DNA of 9,186 bases from Thermotogae bacterium (GTDB lineage Bacteria > Thermotogota > Thermotogae > Petrotogales > Kosmotogaceae). The stretch lies in the NCBI GenBank assembly GCA_003643975.1, contig QNAR01000047.1, positions 1 to 9,186 of the forward strand, in the 5' to 3' direction. Both the position numbers and the translations under genes were made by a program. Shown here piece after piece: positions 7,001-9,186 of this stretch (its first letter is position 1; each line of letters starts with the position of its first letter). The notes beneath the pieces are model-generated. The model searched no databases, was not told the origin of the DNA, and saw only the letters and a program-made list of their open reading frames with translations.

Positions 7001-7032
7001 TCACTTTCTTTCTTCAGTGAATTAACTAAGTT
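7001..7032. promoter_or_regulatory. Candidate operator half-sites in the ROK leader
   Basis: The stretch between the expected transcription start and the repressor ATG holds two small dyads: TCACT (7001-7005) with AGTGA (7016-7020), and AACT-A-AGTT (7024-7032). Their position just downstream of the -10 box is where an autorepressor would bind. Both are short and could be chance. Confidence 0.25.
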
Positions 7033-7033
7033 C

Positions 7034-7061
7034 ATTATAAAACTTTTTCCCCTCAAAGCAA
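7034..7061 (-). promoter_or_regulatory. Sigma-70-like promoter of the ROK-led sugar operon
   Basis: On the minus strand a perfect TATAAT (-10, at 7034-7039) is preceded, after 16 bases, by TTGCTT (-35, 7056-7061, matching TTG of TTGACA). Transcription would start near 7027, giving a leader of about 30 bases before the ATG at 6996. No other clear promoter is seen before the binding-protein gene, whose 16-base gap leaves little room, so this probably drives all six genes. Confidence 0.65.
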
Positions 7062-7110
7062 GACAGGGTAGGCAAATGTTATTTGTGGTTACGAGTAATT
7101 ATCTGCTAAT

Positions 7111-7130
7111 ATGCAAAGATATCTTTGTAT
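7111..7130. repeat. 20-bp near-perfect palindrome, candidate operator
   Basis: CAAAGATATCTTTG (7114-7127) is a perfect 14-bp palindrome. It extends to 20 bp (7111-7130) with one G/T mismatch pair. It lies in the spacer behind the aldo-keto reductase gene, about 50-75 bases upstream of the -35 box of the ROK operon. A binding site for the ROK repressor or for another regulator is the simplest reading; in RNA it would be an A+T-rich hairpin without a T-run. Confidence 0.45.
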
Positions 7131-7150
7131 TTCTACGAAAGAGGTTAAAG

Positions 7151-7186
7151 AAAAAAACAGATTGTGTTTTGCAACACCCGGTTTTT
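7151..7186 (-). terminator. Weak terminator-like structure after the aldo-keto reductase gene
   Basis: On the minus strand a 5-bp stem GTGTT/AACAC with a GCAA tetraloop (7164-7177) is nested in a 6-bp outer pairing AAAAAC/GTTTTT (7181-7186 with 7153-7158), and the structure ends in seven T (7151-7157). It lies 25 bases after the reductase stop. The T-run and place are right for a terminator, but the stem is short and interrupted. Confidence 0.4.
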
Positions 7187-7210
7187 GAAGATTTTTTAGA
7201 AAATGCCGGT

Positions 7211-8014
7211 TCAGAGTTTCAATTCGAAATTTTCCAGAAGCTCAAGCGATTGCAGGTTTTCTTTAAGGTGCTCAACAGAAGCGGCTTTTGGTATAGTAAC
7301 CACTCTTTCCTTTGAAAGGAGCCAGGCGAGCATTATTTGGTAAATCGAGACGTTGTATTTTCTGGAAGCTTATTCGAGAATGTTTTTCACGTTTTCTGAA
7401 ACCACTTTTCTCCTCAATGGTGAATAAGCGGTCAGAGTTATATCGTTTTTCTGACAAAAGGGCAAAAGCTCCTTTTCCGGTTCCCTGTCTTCGATGTTGT
7501 ATAAAACTTGATTGCAGACTATTGGCTCAGAGGATACTGCTATGGCACTTTTTAACTGGTTTGTGTTGAAATTTGAAACTCCTATATGCCTTATAAATCC
7601 GAGTTTTTTCATTTCTGCCATGGCACTTAATGATTCCTTCAGCGGAAGATCGGGATTGTACCAGTGTATCAGATAAAGATCTATGTAGTCAGTATTAAGC
7701 CTTTTCAGACTTCCTTTCAACGCTTTTGGCAGGTCTTTTGATGATAGATGGGTAGGCCATACTTTTGATACGATAAATAGCTTTTCCCTTGCAAAAGATT
7801 GTATGGCTTCTCCAATCAGTTCTTCAGTGTGACCCGCCGCGTAATATTCTGCTGTATCAATGTGGGTATATCCCATTTCGATAGCTTCTTCAAGCAATGC
7901 TATTGTTTGTTTATCTCTTGAGTGATCTGGTGCTTCATAACCGCCTATCCCCCATGTTCCAAGACCAAGAGCGGGTATATTTTCACCGGTGCTTCCAAGT
8001 TCCTTAAATATCAT
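7211..8014 (-). pseudogene. Aldo-keto reductase gene interrupted by an in-frame stop
   Basis: The full frame would give a 267-residue NAD(P)H-dependent aldo-keto reductase, a single-domain barrel of usual family length. The catalytic tetrad is intact: Asp53 (IDTAEYY), Tyr58, Lys84 (VSKVWP) and His117 (YLIHWYN). Also present are the GLGTWGIGG start, DTAEYYAAGHTEELIGEA, IGVSNFN (144-150), NQVLYN (168-173) and TAYSPL (195-200). A TAA at 7370-7372 ends translation after residue 214. The same frame then goes on for 52 more codons with clear family sequence, SIYQIMLAWLLSKERVVTIPKAASVEHLKENL, ending in TGA at 7211-7213. The lost part carries the IPK-type cofactor-binding segment, so the short product is unlikely to be active. 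A neighbouring GAA codon suggests the TAA arose from GAA by one change. I start at ATG 8014: GAGGGG (8023-8028) is 8 bases away and touches the alternative GTG at 8023. A sequencing error remains possible. Confidence 0.85.
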
Positions 8015-8044
8015 TTCTTTCACCCCTCAAAATCTGTTTATGAA

Positions 8045-8074
8045 ATTATATTCCCTATGTACCCTTTTTGCCAA
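8045..8074 (-). promoter_or_regulatory. Sigma-70 promoter of the aldo-keto reductase gene
   Basis: On the minus strand TTGGCA (-35, 8069-8074, one mismatch to consensus) is followed after 18 bases by a perfect TATAAT (-10, 8045-8050). Transcription would begin near 8038, giving a leader of about 24 bases that includes the GAGGGG ribosome-binding site. This is the best promoter in the window and suggests the interrupted gene is still transcribed. Confidence 0.75.
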
Positions 8075-8131
8075 ATATTCTTATCCACCCCGTGTACAAT
8101 CTAATTAGCCCGCAACAATTGGAGGGATATC

Positions 8132-9031
8132 ATGAGAACGGAAATGGAAGTAATTAAAGAAATATTGGAATGGGCAAAAAGGCAAGAAAAGGTCAGAGCT
8201 GTGTTGTTAACGGGCTCAAGGGCAAATCCAGGAGCTTTTACGGATATCCTCTCTGATTATGATGTAATCTTTGTGGTAAACGACTTGCCTGAGTATGCAG
8301 GTGATGATTCATGGGTTTCAAAATTCGGGGAGGTGATAACTTCTTTCAAAGACGAATTCATTGGGAAGGAACACGGTAATATAAAAACCTACACCCGACT
8401 GATGCAATACAGTGATGGTATCAGGATAGATTTCAGCCTCTGGCCGATTGAGCTCTTAGAGCTCATTTCAGAAACGAAAACACTTCCTGATTCTTTGGAT
8501 ATAGGATATAAAGTCCTGCTGGACAAAGACAGATTGACTAAAGAATTGAAACCTCCAACTCACAGGGCATATGATATTTCACCGCCAACAGAAGCAGAAT
8601 TCCTCACACAAGTTAGGGAATTTTGGTGGGATATCACATACGTCCCCAAAGCTCTCTGGCGCGATGAATTGTTTTTCGCTAAATACATGATGGAGCACAT
8701 AAGGTTTGGATTCTTTGAAAAAGTGCTCAATTGGTATATCGGAATGAGACACAACTGGAGTGTAAACCCCGGAAAACACGGCAGGTGGTACAAGCACTAT
8801 CTTGAGCCTGAATTGTACGAAAGGCTTGAAAAAACTTTTTTCGGCTCAGAGCTTAAGGAAAATTTGGATGCAATGTTTCAGCTGATAGAGCTTTTTCGCT
8901 ATTTCGGAATTGAACTGGCAAAGTCCCTTGGGTACAATTATTCGATGCACCTGGATGAAAAGGTGTCAAAATATATTACAGCAATTGAAAAACTGAGCAG
9001 AAATGCCAAAGAAAGATCTGCTGGTTTTTAG
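8132..9031 (+). CDS. ANT(6)-like aminoglycoside 6-adenylyltransferase family protein
   Basis: This 299-residue protein belongs to the streptomycin 6-adenylyltransferase (AadE/AadK) family, whose known members transfer AMP from ATP to position 6 of streptomycin. The nucleotidyltransferase core is clear: LLTGSRANPG with Gly28-Ser29-Arg30, SDYDVIFVV with metal-binding Asp42 and Asp44, and IRIDFSLWP with the third acid Asp100. The family's helical C-terminal half is present, including EFWWDITYVPKALWRDELFFAKYMMEH (163-189) and NPGKHGRWYKHYL (212-224). Length is typical. GGAGGG at 8121-8126 is 5 bases from the ATG. The gene is alone on its strand, divergent from the reductase; there are no transfer genes nearby, so it looks chromosomal and not like a recently acquired resistance gene. 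Streptomycin may not be the real substrate. No convincing promoter is seen: TACAAT (8095-8100) lacks a well-spaced -35. Confidence 0.85.
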   Translation: MRTEMEVIKEILEWAKRQEKVRAVLLTGSRANPGAFTDILSDYDVIFVVNDLPEYAGDDSWVSKFGEVITSFKDEFIGKEHGNIKTYTRLMQYSDGIRIDFSLWPIELLELISETKTLPDSLDIGYKVLLDKDRLTKELKPPTHRAYDISPPTEAEFLTQVREFWWDITYVPKALWRDELFFAKYMMEHIRFGFFEKVLNWYIGMRHNWSVNPGKHGRWYKHYLEPELYERLEKTFFGSELKENLDAMFQLIELFRYFGIELAKSLGYNYSMHLDEKVSKYITAIEKLSRNAKERSAGF

Positions 9032-9032
9032 A

Positions 9033-9186
9033 TTACTCTGGTACACGCGCAATTACTCTGGCAATAGATGAATCGGCTTTTATTCTCAACGGAAGAGCTA
9101 TCACTTCAAAGATATTTACATCAATCAATTTGTCGAGATTTGTCAAATTTTCCGCGATGAGCACACCGCCAGAAAAGAGTATCCTG
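9033..9186 (-). CDS. Cyclase / kynurenine formamidase-like protein, C-terminal end only
   Basis: Only the last 50 residues are inside the window; the gene runs off the right edge. The visible sequence, SGGVLIAENLTNLDKL, then FEVIALPLRIK and ARVIARVPE at the end, matches the C-terminal part of the cyclase family (metal-dependent hydrolases that include bacterial kynurenine formamidase). The ENLTNLD and ALPLRI stretches are the recognisable parts. The metal-binding HxGTHxDxP motif would lie outside the window, so activity cannot be judged. The stop (9033-9035) is one base away from the stop of the convergent adenylyltransferase gene, with no terminator hairpin between them. Confidence 0.75.
   Translation of the reverse strand, partial: RILFSGGVLIAENLTNLDKLIDVNIFEVIALPLRIKADSSIARVIARVPE

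Noticed and set aside
7370..7372. Programmed readthrough or recoding at the reductase stop
   Set aside because: The codon is TAA, not TGA, so selenocysteine is excluded, and no conserved downstream structure is visible; a point mutation is simpler.
7272..7457. Minus-strand open frame overlapping the end of the aldo-keto reductase
   Set aside because: It is out of frame with the reductase, whose own frame carries clear family sequence on both sides of the stop.
8560..8797. Minus-strand open frames inside the adenylyltransferase gene
   Set aside because: Antisense shadows of a well-supported family protein; no domain signs.
9032..9061. ATTACTCTGG repeated 20 bases apart
   Set aside because: Explained by repeated Ala-Arg-Val-type codons in the cyclase C-terminus; only two copies, so not a repeat array.
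1..9186. CRISPR array, insertion sequence, phage or toxin-antitoxin content
   Set aside because: No regularly spaced repeats, no transposase or integrase sequence, and no terminal inverted repeats were seen; the window is ordinary metabolic chromosome.

Overview
The window looks like the chromosome of a thermophilic or mesophilic member of the Thermotogota, most likely near Kosmotoga or Mesotoga. The reasons are moderate A+T richness, heavy AGA and AAA codon use, an uncleaved-Cys-free Sec signal on the binding protein, and a tightly packed sugar ABC operon led by a ROK repressor. This placement is inference from gene style, not a database match.

Main region (about 73-7040, minus strand). One compact transcription unit, read right to left: ROK-family repressor (5800-6996), sugar-binding protein (4533-5783), two inner-membrane permeases (3588-4472 and 2747-3577), a GH15 glucoamylase/glucodextranase-type enzyme without a signal peptide (1707-2747), and a secreted or lipid-anchored GH66 dextranase-type enzyme (73-1710). 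A sigma-70-like promoter with a perfect TATAAT lies at 7034-7061 and a strong hairpin terminator at 48-74. The last two junctions overlap (TAATG and ATGA), which points to translational coupling. Together the genes suggest use of alpha-1,6-glucan: GH66 cuts dextran outside the cell, the ABC importer takes up isomalto-oligosaccharides, and cytoplasmic GH15 releases glucose. No ATPase gene is present, so an ATPase encoded elsewhere is needed. The binding-protein gene has a hairpin on each side, which could give it a more abundant mRNA than its neighbours.

Spacer 7040-7210. It holds the repressor promoter, a near-perfect 20-bp palindrome at 7111-7130 (a candidate operator), and a weak terminator-like structure behind the next gene.

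Right-hand region (7211-9186). An aldo-keto reductase gene on the minus strand is interrupted by one in-frame TAA at 7370-7372; its last 52 codons remain intact beyond the stop. Its promoter (TTGGCA, 18 bp, TATAAT) lies in the divergent spacer 8024-8131. On the plus strand is an ANT(6)-like nucleotidyltransferase (8132-9031). One base after its stop, the C-terminal end of a cyclase/kynurenine-formamidase-like gene converges on the minus strand and runs off the window.

I found no CRISPR array, insertion sequence, tRNA or rRNA. The most interesting content is the dextran-type locus and its RNA/DNA signals; I do not see a wholly unknown system.
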